Shown in pieces: positions 34,043-46,143 of a stretch of DNA of 64,000 bases; positions within the stretch are counted from its first letter, which is position 1; each line of letters begins with the position of its first letter. Below the pieces are notes generated by a model. That model searched no databases and was not told where the DNA came from. It worked only from the letters and a program-made list of their open reading frames with translations. Source of the DNA: Loxodes magnus. Its lineage: Eukaryota; Ciliophora; Karyorelictea; Loxodida; Loxodidae. The position numbers and the translations under genes were made by a program. The stretch covers positions 1 to 64,000 of the forward strand of contig CAMPDV010000040.1 of NCBI GenBank assembly GCA_946699065.1, given 5' to 3'.

Positions 34043-35773
34043 ATGTTGGCATTTGCAAAATAATTTAATAGAAACTTTGGGATAAAAAAATAAGTTTTAT
34101 AAAGGTATGCAAGTCAAAGGAAGGAAGTTTTAAAGGAATTAGAGTAGTTTGACACTTGATTCTAACTTTTAATTCCTGTTTTGAGGTAATATCTTGAATA
34201 GAATGCATGTCCTGATTAGACAAAAGTAATAGAATATAGAGATCCAAGAGCTTTAACAAAGGATTTCTAGCTTTAACTAAGGGAGAAACCTGCAACCTAA
34301 TAGGAATTTTTTTAAGATATTGAGAAACTTCTGAAATTTTCAGTGAGAACTGGACATTCTCACTACTTCAATAAATTCTATGTTGGATCAGATCCAATCG
34401 GCTGAATATCTGAATTATTAAACACTGCTTTGAACACAAATGCGCATGTATATTCGGATGCTCCTGTTATTACATTAATGGAGAGAGAATGTGTGCGAAA
34501 TATAGGATAGATTATGAATTTCAAAAACGCAGATGGAATTTTATTTCCTGGAGGTACTTATTGCAATTTTACTGCATTGCTTTTGGCTAGAAATTATCAT
34601 TTTCCAGAGATTAGAAAATAAGGAATCACTACGTAGAAATTAGTATGCTTTGTATCTGAATAAGCTCACTTTAGTATAGCAAGAAGTTGTGCAGCTGCTG
34701 GTATAGGTATCGATAATTGCATATCAATACCTGCTAATATCAAGGGAGAGATAAATGTAAATGAGCTTGAAAAGCAAATTGTATCTGCTAAAAAAGCTGG
34801 AAAGCAACCATTTTTTGTTAATACTACAGCTGGTACAACAGTTCTTGGAGGTTTTGATGATTTTAGCGCAGTCGCAGACGTGTGTAAAGAACATAATATA
34901 TGAATGCATGTTGATGGAGCATGGGGTGGCTCAGCCATTCTAACGCATCCTCAACTCATGAAAGGAACTGAACGTTGTGATTCTTTTGCCTGGAATATGC
35001 ATAAACATTTAGGTGTTCCTTTATAATGCTCTATTACAATGACAAATAATCATCCAGGTGAATTGGAGAGAACTTTCTTGATAAAAGGAGAGTATATTTT
35101 TCATGAGTAAGAAGCTGACTATGACTAAGCTAAGAAAACTTTCTAGTGTGGCAGAAAGAGTGATGCTGTAAAACTCTGGCTTATGTGGAAATATTATGGA
35201 ACAGAAGGATTTAGATAAAGAATACAGTATGCTGTTTAAAACTCATAAAAATTGACTTCTATGCTCAAAAGTTTTGATAGAGGAGAAATAAAACAGAAAA
35301 GAACTTCTGGAGGTATTGATTTTAAACAGTGTGTTATAAATTAGAAATTTATTCTTGTGGTTGATCCAACTTGGTGTAACGTTTGTTTCTGGTACGTTCC
35401 TAGTTTTCTTCATGGAAATAAATTCTCTGATATAAGCAAAAAAATAGATAGAGTTACTAATCTAATAAAAGCCAAAATGCAATAAAGAGGAAATCTTTTG
35501 ATAGACTTTAGTTCTCTATCATCTCTAAACTTACCTAGTTTCTTTAGAGTCATCGTAAATTCAACAAGAGTTGTCTAAGAAGATTTAGACTTTATTATAG
35601 ATGAAATCGAAAATATTGGAGAAAGCATTAACCCAAGTGAAATCAATTAAGCTTCTTAACTATAAACATTTAATCTTTTAAGTAAATTTAGCATTTATTT
35701 TACAATCAGAATCTTTTTATTCAACTATGTTAATTTACGCTAAACTTTCTCAAAATATATATGCAATTATTGA
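34043..35773 (+). CDS. PLP-dependent decarboxylase, glutamate / cysteine-sulfinate decarboxylase-like
   Basis: 576 residues, group II PLP decarboxylase. Such enzymes remove CO2 from glutamate, cysteine sulfinate or aspartate in the cytosol. The N-terminal third carries KVIEYRDP, LQLREKPATQQEF and VRTGHSHYFNKFYVGSDPIG, matching the RTGHPRFFNQ block of the GAD/CSAD group. NTTAGTTVLGGFDD and IWMHVDGAWGG follow, with the PLP-contacting Asp at 291. DSFAWNMHKHLGVPLQCS holds the Schiff-base Lys at 321. Later blocks are QCGRKSDAVKLWLMWKYYGTEGF and, near the C-terminus, RVIVNSTRV. The Trp at 287 before MHVD is a TGA codon. The start gives the usual family length of roughly 500-590 residues, and the last 30-40 residues before the TGA are not conserved. 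Substrate cannot be decided: GAD, CSAD and ADC share these motifs. Confidence 0.9.
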
Positions 35774-35930
35774 TTGATGTAGCAGCTACTTTGAATTTAT
35801 TAAGTATAATTATATAAATGTTTTTTCTATTATGTGTAGAAATATTAATATTCTTGCAAAAATTAATAGTTAGTAGAGCTGATATATACTTGAAGTATAA
35901 TGGTCTTTTCTTTAGGAAAGAAACACTATT

Positions 35931-36101
35931 TCATTTTTTGTTTATTAATTATATATTATTATTAAAATACTCTTATTCTAATTTTTTGTAAGCTTTTCTC
36001 TATATTTCCTTCGTTCTAGCAGCTATTCTTTTTGGTTTTTGCTTTTATTAATTTTCTCAGTATTGTAAGTTTATGCATAGTAATTTCGTAGTTTCGTCCA
36101 T
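35931..36101 (-). CDS. Possible 56-residue basic protein
   Basis: Minus-strand frame, convergent with the decarboxylase gene, starting MDETTKLLCINLQYWENQQK and containing KPKRIAARTKEIQRKAYKKL before a TGA. The sequence is helical and basic and its composition looks protein-like, but I recognise no family and it is short. One Trp is read from TGA. Confidence 0.4.
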
Positions 36102-36743
36102 ACTAGAAATAGAAATAATCTTCCTAGCGACTTACAATTAAAAAAGAAGTAAAGCAATTTTTATTAATAATTAAGAAATTGATATCCAAGGATCTACATA
36201 GTAATAGGAACAGTTAACTTCCTTATGCAAATCTTTTTAGGTATATTTACATCCAATGATGTGTTCATAATACCTTACTATAAAAATGATTTTTAATCTA
36301 TTTCTTTAATTATAACTTTAAGATGCTTAAACACTATTTAAGAACAAAAGATTTAGCTTGACTTTAGTAAAAATTATATTAATACACTAAATTAACTATT
36401 CAGTTTCATAGAAATAATATTATATTTAAGTAACTACATCACAATCAACATAGTCAAGGCTATATTCTTCAAATGAAGATTATTCCTTCTAAATTATATA
36501 AATAACAACAGAAATATCAAATTGGCACTAATATTTATATTAGTCTTATTCTAAAATGCCATACACTGTATAAGTGTATACTCATTCTTGTTAGTTGCCA
36601 TATAGTTATTTAGAAAATTACGTATATCATATAGCTAATGATTAATAGCAGAAGTAGAATCATAATATAACACTATTTACTTACTTTCTGCTTTACTATT
36701 TTTAATGCTTATCTTACCTTTAAACAAACTCTGCCTTTTTGAT
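36102..36743. other. Intergenic region
   Basis: No recognised gene or RNA. It separates a minus-strand small frame from the next plus-strand gene, so it would contain both upstream regions. Confidence 0.5.
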
Positions 36744-38063
36744 ATGAGCAATTATAATAAAAGTATTAGTGCATTAAGCCATGCTCAAACGTAGTGTATG
36801 GAGATTAAATAAGTTTTCTATAGTGAATTCGATTAAGTAGTTTAGGCATATTTTATATAAATTATGCTAGAATTAAAAACTGAAGCTAATGAGATAGCAC
36901 TAGCAAAGCGAACTCCTCTGAGCACTAGAGGCAAAGTAACTAATCAGCCAATTTAGTTGTATAAAATGAGTTAAATAGGACTGTAAGAAGAAAATACGTT
37001 TGGTGAAAAACTTAGAAACTAATTGATTGATACAATATAAACTTATTAGAAGATACTAGATGCTAAAATAGGGGAAGGTGCTGATTTAAAAGAGATTGAA
37101 AACCTTAAAAATTTGATTTTAACACTAAAAGGTAACTTGAAAAAGAATGAAAGACAGATATCGAAGATTTAGTAGGCTTAGATGCCTTGAAATATTGAAA
37201 AAGGAATTCAAGAAATTTTCTTTCAATTCGCAAAATAATTTTAATAGAGAGGGCCTTTTCCTACGTTTGAAAGAATTGAAAATGAAAGTAATACATGAAA
37301 TATGGGAAATTTTACAAAGTTTGCAGCTGAATTTGATCTAAAACAATATTTTACTTAGGAAGAGATATTTACATGCTATAAGTCCTACTGCAATATATCT
37401 TTTACACGCATGAACTTCAATCAATTCTTACAAGCTTTGGACTATTTAGCCATTCTCTACTACCAAAAATTTGAAGAGAATCAAAATGTTCCAATTTAGC
37501 AAAAGAGAGCAGTGTTTTTTAACAAGATTCGCTTGGGTGATGGAAACTATAGAAAAGATAGGATATTTAAGAAACAAGTCAGTAAATCAGTATTCAAGAT
37601 TAGAAAATTGCCTTTAAGCAAAAAACTAGAAGTATTGCAATTTAGAAGTGCTAGGAATCTATAAAATGAGCAAGTAAAGTAAGAAAGGAAGAAAAAAATT
37701 AAGGAGGAAGTAAGATAAGCAAGAGATCATGTTTTTAGAAACATTTTAAGCTAATAACCGAATGAACGACCTGATTGCTTCACAACTTTAGGCGAACTTA
37801 GCACTAAAAACTATTAGGACTACCTATAAATCAAAAAAGCTTTTGATCCTAAAGATGTCTTAGACTCAAGTGATTCGGAGAATGAAAATCTTAGTAAGTA
37901 TTAATATAGATAAGCAATATCCCTTACTATAATAGTTATGTTTAAATGTTTAATTTATCTTTTTAATAAATAAGTCTAAATTCAGCTTCCATATATCAAC
38001 TAAATAAAGCATACTAATATTGACAAGCTATACATATCGATTAATTTTACTTGCTCTAAATGA
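36744..38063 (+). CDS. Coiled-coil protein with an EF-hand-like helical region, function unknown
   Basis: 439 codons from the ATG at 36744 (MSNYNKSISALSHAQTQCME). I chose this ATG because conserved-looking sequence (VFYSEFDQVVQAYFIQIMLE) precedes the later in-frame ATGs. Residues about 75-150 form a coiled coil (TYQKILDAKIGEGADLKEIE). Residues about 170-240 (FAAEFDLKQYFTQEEIFTCY...RMNFNQFLQALDYLAILYY) look like a paired-helix EF-hand-type fold without a clear calcium loop. A basic coiled coil follows (QERKKKIKEEVRQARDH), then an acidic DSSDSENENL tail. Only two in-frame TGA occur, at Trp-like sites. The 3' end is uncertain: gtaagtattaatatag at 37,894-37,909 could be a 16-base intron that would change the last 50 residues. 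No family named. Confidence 0.65.
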
Positions 38064-40533
38064 AGAAATATATAGATATTTATATTAGAGTAATACAGCA
38101 AGATAATAATTTCGGGTCATGGACTTTGTTGCATTATTTTATTTTTAGCTTCACTTTTATCTAGTTATTATAAAGGCAATGTATATAAATTGATCTGCGA
38201 GAATTAAATTAGTACAGGAACAATTTCAATGAGATCATAAGATAATATAGAGCATCTCCAGTTACCAAAAATCAGTAAGATCTTAGAGATATTAATGATA
38301 TAATATTTAGGATTCTAATAAATTACAGGTTAAGCATCAAATTTGTTGGATAGCACAGAAAAAGCAATAAATGGAGAAGTTAGTATTAGACATTAAACGG
38401 GTAAATAATGATTCAACGTCCTTCGTGTTAATTGTTTAACATGAGTTACCTATTAAGATATAAATGTAAAAATAATTGCTAACGAGTTATCTCTAAAATG
38501 AATTGAATTTACCCTTCACAATAAAATAAATCCTTAGAAAGGAATTTTAGCTCTCTCTATCCATATTTCTTCTTTAAAAGTTAAATTAATTAAAGTAACT
38601 TAATTAGTTTTTTCATGACAAGATAAGTGTCATATAAAATCGCAGTCAATAAATATATATTCTATGTTTGGTAAATTTCTTTAATTAATTGTGAAAAGTG
38701 TAAATAATTAGTAATAATCCTAATAATTAATTATCCTTATAATTTTCTTAGAAAGATATAAAATGGAAAATCTTTTTAGAATTACAAGTCATATTAGATC
38801 CTATTTGTATTAGAATCCTTTTATCTATTTATGAACACTACATTAAACTATATTTTATTTATACTAGCTAGCCTTAATGTTATATCACTCTTAAGTTAAG
38901 CAATTTAAATACTTATCATTTAAGCAAATGCCACTAGTTAGATCTAATTTGGAAAAGTCATGCTAATTCTCAAATTATTATTAAAAAGAGTAACATAAGA
39001 AAATGATTTGAACCAATCAAATAAAATAAACTAGATTATATATTTAAGCCTTGTATGCTGATTCCAAATCTAGTTTAGATAACTAACGGAGAGCATAAAC
39101 AGAATTGCTAAAAAACTTTAAATCTGATCTTAATTAGTAAGAATTATCTACACTTCTACTATATAAATAGAGAAGGGTTTATTACTTTTTATACTGTTAC
39201 CTTTATTAAATACTTTAATATAATTAAATAAAATTCATCGTATAATCACATAGATTAGCATACAGAGAGATTATATGTTTTTAAGAAAGTTATAGCCTGT
39301 ATTTAAGATATTCTCTTTAATAAATCATTTTAATACCTACAATAAATTTTATAGTACTAATGAAAAGTAGTCGCTTAGCTCGATAAGTATTATGAACAAA
39401 TATTAGCTTTAATAAAAATTTAGCAAATGAATGTTAGATAATAGATAGCAATCACATTATATAGCAAGCTTATTAAAACGCTTTAGAATTAAAATGATTC
39501 TAATTATGCATTGTAGATATATAACTAGAAGCTTAATAACTTCCTTAGTACTTTTAATTGCTTTAAACCATTAATATATAAAAATACTTAGATATATAAG
39601 ACATAAACGATATAACATATGACACTATTATATAAACTTGAGAGTTCCCTGCATGATTAGCGAACTTTCTTTTTTAGCAATCATTTTACATTTTTATAGT
39701 TATGAATGATTTAGCTTTGATTGATTATTAAAATTAGCAAATAAGCGTGGTTATAAGAAAATAGTTATGAGAGGCTAATTAATTTTCTAAATATTTAATG
39801 AGGGTAGATGGGAATATTTCTCAAATGACTATCTAAATTTTGAATGCTTTGATACTTTTGAACCTAATAAATGTTATATCAGTACGTTGTTAATTATAGA
39901 TAGCAAAGTTACATTATTAAGATAAAAATCTTCTACAAGTATTCTAATTTTTTACCTTTTTTCCAATTTCTTTAGCATTGATATACACTTAAAGTAAATT
40001 CTAACATGGAATGAAAATTTTGAATCAAATAATCTCTATAAACGCCAAGTTACAAACTTTGAGTTATTTCATTGTAAGAAAATGAAAATTAATATCCTTA
40101 AGCTAATGGCTAGAAGTAGAAATATTCTACAGCATATAATTATAACTAATATTATTTTGCTATCAACCATTTAATCTTAAAAGCAGTATGAATTAATATC
40201 ATCCTAGTTGCATTTAGATAAAGTCTTATTCAAAATATTGTATAAGCTTCTTATCATCTCGCTTTTTACTTTTCTTCTGTTTATTACATCCGTGTTGGAA
40301 TATCATCTTCATCCTTTTTTAACTAATTATTACTCAACTGATTAGAAAATTATCTGCCTTTAAAGCTAAACATGAAAGGATAATAAAATGAGGTAATAGG
40401 AGTTAAATATATCTAAGCTTAAATTAGAGAGCAGTTTAATTTGTTTAGTAAAGAGAGGAAATAGACTAAATAGGCTTTACTAGCATTACTGTATATTTTT
40501 AAATAAGAATTTTATAAATAATAAAGTTTAGAA
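38064..40533. other. 2.5-kb intergenic region, no gene recognised
   Basis: AT-rich sequence rich in TAGC/AGCT words, unlike the pure-A/T spacers in the repeat region. No domain, tRNA-like T-loop or repeat array is seen on either strand. Confidence 0.45.
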
Positions 40534-42744
40534 ATGTCCTAAACTATCCGAAGAGTCAATTCAGCGAAAAATGTACGTGAGGTATTTCCAGGGTATGAAA
40601 AGAGAAAAGTAGATGCGAATTAAATTGAGTAGAAGTTTCAAGAATGAATCAGCAAGTAAATGTTAGGAAATTTCCATAATCAAGAAAACCTTTAAAATGC
40701 TGGAATATTCGGATTGTTAGGGTTTTTAATTATGAATTAAAATTCATTTGGGGAGTTCGCAGAACTCATACTTGATGCATTAATTGGAAGAATAGGAGTG
40801 AAAAAGCAGCATAGAAAGTATAGAAAATACTTAGATACATAACAATAGTATCTTCTTAGAATAACATGCTTGATGGTTTATGGTCAATAGTTAAGAAAGG
40901 AAAAAACGGTTAGCAATGATACTTACCTATAAGTACTAGAAAGACTTGTTACTGAATTCAATTTTGCTATTGAAAATAGGTAAAACAAGCCTTATACTAG
41001 CATGGTTAATTAGTTACGCAAACTTTTGAAGAAAGATAAGAGCTAAGCTGTTTTATTACAATCTATCTTAAACTTTAAAAATCAGATTTAGACATTTGTG
41101 GTATCAGAAGAATAGTGTAACGTGTAAGTTTTCATATATAGCCTCGCTAATAAAATTTGAACTTTTTATTTTCCTTTGATTTAGATTTTTGACTGGTCTA
41201 GATAGTCAAAATAGAAAAAATCAGAGCTATAATAAGGGTTAACTGAACTTCTTAATAGCTCTTAAACTTTATAAATTATTGCAAACCATCCTTGCCCTGC
41301 TTATAAGCCTATAACTGTTATAAGAATTTATGGGAATTAAACTTAACTGAAGAAGGAGAAACATGAGTTATAAATACTTGATGCTGAAATGAAATTCACT
41401 AACCTATTATAAAATAAAGTGATCAACTTCTAGTAATCAATAAAGGATAAAGGAATAGGCAGCGATCTGGTTAAATAGCGAGAGTTTCTTTTAAGAAGAT
41501 GCAATTCTCTCCCTTATGAAGATTCAGAAAACTTTGGATAAAAGATTTGCAGCTATAAGTTCAACTAACAAGTAGAAATAATCTAAAAGTTAGTGAAAAC
41601 CTAAGATTTTCAACTTAAGTACTAGAAAAATAAGAAGGATTTGAAGATAATATCTAAACAAAGATCTTCTGAAAATTAATAAAAATATGACGAAGAATAA
41701 AGCATTCTTACTTCTGTTAATAAAGAGTTGGGTATAAAGGAAAAATGGTGGAATACAAATGGATATTAATAGGATTAATTAATTGAACAATAAAAGCAAG
41801 TTCAATTGTAAAACTTTTATGATTTAAGCGATAATATAGAAGTATTAAAAACTACTCAGGCAGATGTTGAAACTGAAGTTTTACTAACTGAAAAGGACCA
41901 GTAAAAGAAATTTTTATTCGACTAAAATAAAGAAAGTAATTCCTCAAGGTTCACTCCTATTCAAGAGATAAAAAGTAACGAAAGTTTGTTTAATGATCAA
42001 TAAGGAGATAATTAAGCAATTAACGATATAAATTTAGAATTTGTGGAAGATAATAAAAGTGAAAACTAGGAATAGGAAAATTCTGAAAATAAATAAGAAG
42101 TTTAGGAGTAAAAACCAGACTGGAGACAAGAATTTTGAGATGAACTTTTAAGAATTGAAAGTGAACCACTAGAAAAGAACACATGGATTTTAATATCAAA
42201 TAAGCCTGAGTGTGTAGTTCATATGAGAAAATTCAAAAATCAACCTTTTAACATGATAAAAGCCTTTTGCAAGACCAATTTTTCCATTCCTGTAATTATA
42301 GAAGCTATTACTAATGAAAAAGTCAGAATGTAATGGGATTAAAATTTTAAGAATTTTGAAACTATTGAATCTACTCCTGATTATGATATAATCAAGTATG
42401 AAGTGAAGGCCCCAATTGGATGTACTAATAGAGATTTTCTTTAAAAACGTATCAAATTGTTAGATTATCCAGTTCCTGGAGGAGCTATAATGCATTTCAA
42501 ATCAGTAGAACATCATTTAGCTCCCGAGAAAAAGAAACCTGTTCGTGCTTATACTCATATCTGTGGATATATTATGAGACCAATAACAGCTAATGAAACT
42601 TCTATAACAATCATTAACTAAATAGATCCTAAAGGTCTTGTGCCTGCTAGCATAGTTAACTTTGTAGCTCAACGTGTTCCAGGCTAGTGGATGAGTAATC
42701 TTGCAAAGGGATGTAACATTGTTATTAAAAATGGACTAGTCTGA
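40534..42744 (+). CDS. START-domain lipid-binding protein
   Basis: 736 codons unspliced, from MSQTIRRVNSAKNVREVFPG to TGA; 730 residues if the 18-base intron at 41,124-41,141 is removed. The N-terminal half (about 1-330) is alpha-helical and unrecognised. A Gln/Glu-rich acidic linker follows. Residues about 525-735 form a START domain, the alpha/beta grip fold that binds a lipid or sterol in a hydrophobic pocket. Motifs seen are KNTWILISNKPECVVHMRKF, VRMQWDQNF, IIKYEVKAPIGCTNRDFLQK, THICGYIMRP, QIDPKGLVPASIVNFVAQRV and GQWMSNLAKGC, the last two being the typical C-terminal helix. It may move or sense a lipid at a membrane; the ligand is not predictable. No signal peptide or transmembrane helix is seen. 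Confidence 0.85.
41124..41141 (+). other. Candidate 18-base intron in the START gene
   Basis: gtaagttttcatatatag has the GTAAG donor and TATAG acceptor of the frame-verified tiny introns in neighbouring genes. Its length is a multiple of three, so frame does not prove removal. Spliced, it joins EEQCNV to LANKIWTFYFPL. Confidence 0.5.
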
Positions 42745-43122
42745 TAATAAATTCTTAGTTTATTTTTGATTAAATTGCTTGATTTTTATAATCTATCTGC
42801 TAACTTCCGAGACTAGAGCTTCTATCTTTTACTTAATTAAATAGAATTGTTTGATCTTTTTATAGTTTCTATCTTAATATTATTGATGAGACAACTCAAA
42901 TTACTTCAATTTTGGTATTATTTAGTTTTTATCTTTTATAATTCAAAGACTTATTTCAATTTAATCATTCGTCTAGTTTTTTGACTTTAATTACAATAAA
43001 TTTATTTAATTTTTACAATAGATATCAAAATATGCTAATGCAAACTCAATATAATATTAGAGCTATTTTATTTTTTATAACAAAAGCTTATTTAATCGTT
43101 TAATACACTTTATTTAAGATAT
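42745..43122. other. Intergenic region between convergent genes
   Basis: T-rich 3' flanks of the START gene (plus) and TXNDC9 (minus). No terminator-like structure is identifiable. Confidence 0.5.
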
Positions 43123-43737
43123 TCAGTTATCACTGCTGTCACTATCCTCACTATCCTCACTTTCCACGTTTTTCTTTCTTTTGCATTGTATCACGTTAAA
43201 TGACGCTAGTCTTTTCTCTAGTTTTAGGATATTTATATCGTCTTTATTTTACTATGATTAAATCCCTTCAAAACCTACTATTTTGCCAACTAGTTTTCCC
43301 TCTATGAAGCAAGTTATAGTTGGTAAAACTCTTATTTAAAGTTTAGATATAAAAAATGGAGCTTTTTCAGCGTTGAGATAAACAAACCTGGCTTCTGGAT
43401 GACTCTTAGCTAATACTTACAAGTATTTGTCTACAACTTTGCATCTTATAAATTCATTATGGTAAAAGTGACAAACTGCATAGTAGCTTTAAGTAACTGC
43501 AGGTAGAAACTCTTCTTCAATTATTTCTTAATACTCTCCATGTCCTGGCAATTTCGTTTAAGTTTTCAATCTTTCATTATTTTCTTTGAGCTCTTGCAAT
43601 CTCTTCATTCTTAAAGCTTCAAGTTCTTAATCTTCCGATTATTGCTATTGAATGTTAGTCATCTTTTCTTAAGTAGCCTATTGAATAGTTATTTCCTAGT
43701 TAAGTTTTTCCATAAGCTTGTTATTCTTTCCTTCCAT
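43123..43737 (-). CDS. TXNDC9: Thioredoxin domain-containing protein 9 (phosducin-like family)
   Basis: 204 residues, normal for the family. TXNDC9 (APACD) is a cytosolic phosducin-like protein that binds the CCT/TRiC chaperonin and affects actin and tubulin folding. An N-terminal Gln/Glu-rich helix (about 1-65) is followed by KLPGHGEYQEIIEEEFLP. The thioredoxin fold then has VCHFYHNEFIRCKVVDKYL, where the redox CxxC is absent as in the family, ARFVYLNAEKAPFFISKLQI, RVLPTITCFIEGKLVGKIVG and DINILKLEKRLA. The C-terminus is a Ser/Asp/Glu acidic tail ending ...SSDN before TGA. There is no in-frame TGA Trp inside. An open frame continues upstream of the chosen ATG, but family length and the absence of conservation there support this start. 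Confidence 0.93.
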
Positions 43738-46143
43738 TTTTATCAGAATATAGTAATTTTCTTTTAATTAATTAATCTCAAATTTATATAAAGGAATACT
43801 TATCACTATATCTATTGCTATATTATGAAATTCAATCTTCTAATAGATCTCTTTACTTCTTTATGCTTCTGCTATCCCTATACTTTCCAACTTAAACAGT
43901 TAAGTAATCAAATTTATTTTATTAAAGAAAGCAAATTTTAGATAAAATTACTTATAATCGCTTAAGCAACTTTTAGATAATCTTCAGGACTAACAATGAT
44001 CTTTATCTATTTAAGATATAGTAGAAATTATTTCTTTAGCGAGCTCAATATTTTCTAATTTAATAGCATATAGAAAGTGTAGAAGTAAGCATACAGTTAG
44101 AAGTATACAATGCTCTATTAGCAAATCAATAAATTTACTTTAAAAAGAATGTAATTTAAGATATTCAAAACAAGACTTAATGTTCTATATGAAAGCCTTT
44201 CAACTTTTTTAAGTTAATATGTTTGAGTCCTCCCTTTATATCACTTTAGTTATTATTTAACGTGCTAAAAATACTAGTTTCCTTTATTGAAATGTTAGAT
44301 TTATATTATAATGCTAACTTATAAATACTATCCTTTATATATTCATCTCAAATGAATACTAGTCATTAATCCTTTAATTAATGCTATCTATTTAAATTCA
44401 TAGTACCTTTGCTTAAATTATAGCTATCCTATTGGGGGTCTATACTTAAATTACCTTTTATATAAATGCTTTTGTTTCTTAGAATATTAACAGATTAGCA
44501 TTAAAATAAGTAATGTTGATAAATAAATTTATATTATAGCAGCTTATAGTGATGCATTTAGTCAGTCTATAGTCTAAATGAATACTAGCCCTTTAACTCC
44601 TAATCAGCCATATAGTTACTTATAGGTTTAATATTAATTTGATATAAAATCATACAAGTTTAATTATGCCAAACTATCAAAGTATTATAGTTTAAGTATT
44701 TTAATCTTATTTTAGACTAAAGCCACATAAAAATATACTAGAAGCTTATTTAACTGTTTTTACTAACTTTAAAGCAAATAAATTTCATCTCTATCTCTTT
44801 TTCTTTAGTCGTTTATATAAAATTTCCTTCTAACAAAGTTAATTCCATGATAGTGCGCAAATGATTGTAAAGCTATATAGCACTCTTTTAATAATATAGC
44901 AAAAGTGTTTTGGCTTTATTAGCTAGATAAATGATTAATATCAAATACCAAATATAAGCAGCCTATATTTAGCTAGGCATTACTATAAACTATCTTAATT
45001 ACATATTTCATAAGCTTCTTGGTTTATTTCTTCACACTGTGTTACACTTAACCTCACTTCATCGTATCTTTTAGACTGATATATTCTATGAAATATAAAA
45101 AGTTATAAATTAAATAGAAAATAAGCTAATTAGAGCGCAGAACTATATATCAGCTTATTATTAAAATCATTTTTACCTTTAGTCTTAAAAGCGAGGCTGA
45201 ATGCTTTTTTAATATCAAAGTGAACTTATCATTTAAGAAATGATAGGAAATAAGTATTACTTTTATAAGCTACAAAGAAGGAAAAAGATCAAATACATTT
45301 TCAATAATCAATAATAATAAGCTTATCTTTTCATTTTACTAGTATAGCTACATCCAATGCTATCCCAATTTAAAAATAAAAAGAGAGAAATGAATAATAA
45401 ATATGTAAATAAAGATTGGTAGTCAAGTATTCCATTAGATAAAATTAATTATTAACTATTAATGAACATTTAAACTTGCTAGCTAATTTTGTTTTTAATT
45501 ATAACTTTCAAATAAAAAGACATTTTAAATTCTAAACTAAGCAAAGATAATACCACTAAAAATTTTTCATATGCAACGCTTTTTTCAAGTTGCTCATAGC
45601 CATAAATTTAAAAGGAAGAAATAAAAAAAATAGATTAAGTGTTAATGATGGTATATTTGGCTGAATTTATACTTATGTATATTTTTAGATTAAACTATCA
45701 ATCATAAAATTCCATAGTATCAGTAGATTTTGTGAATATCAACTTGATGCTAGTTACTAATTAGTAAAACTTTATATATTTATTGTTTTAATCCGAAGAC
45801 CAAGATTCAGGAGTTCTTATGGACTATATTGCCATCTAATCTTTGGCCATATAAGATCTAGTGAATATTAAGTATAAATATTAACCAGTTTAGTTAGGAT
45901 TTAACTAGATAATTTTAGTTTAGTACCTTCAGAAAGCAAGTAAATACTTCTAAGAATATCAATGCAATGCAAACTAAGTTAACAAACTTAACTCTATTCT
46001 AATACAATAATTAAGCAAAAAAGGGAGATATGAAGCATGTTGGAGTATAAAGATTGAAAGCAACAAGGTTAGTGGAAAGAATAAGAAGCTATAATTATAA
46101 TGGATAGTAATATTTAGCAATTTTTTAAATTAACTATAACATA
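43738..46143. other. 2.4-kb region without a recognised gene
   Basis: The first 600 bases on the minus strand are open in frame with TXNDC9 and read as helical sequence (for example AIKLENIELAKEIISTISQI), which could be part of an unrecognised gene. In-frame TGA is only mildly depleted, so I do not call it. The rest shows nothing. Confidence 0.35.

Noticed and set aside
34065-34943. Several 60-90 codon frames on both strands at 34.1-34.9 kb
   Set aside because: Shadows of the decarboxylase gene, whose correct frame carries the family motifs.
43738-44400. N-terminal extension or upstream gene in frame with TXNDC9
   Set aside because: TXNDC9 family length and start are satisfied by the ATG at 43737; the upstream reading has no recognised domain and contains TGA.
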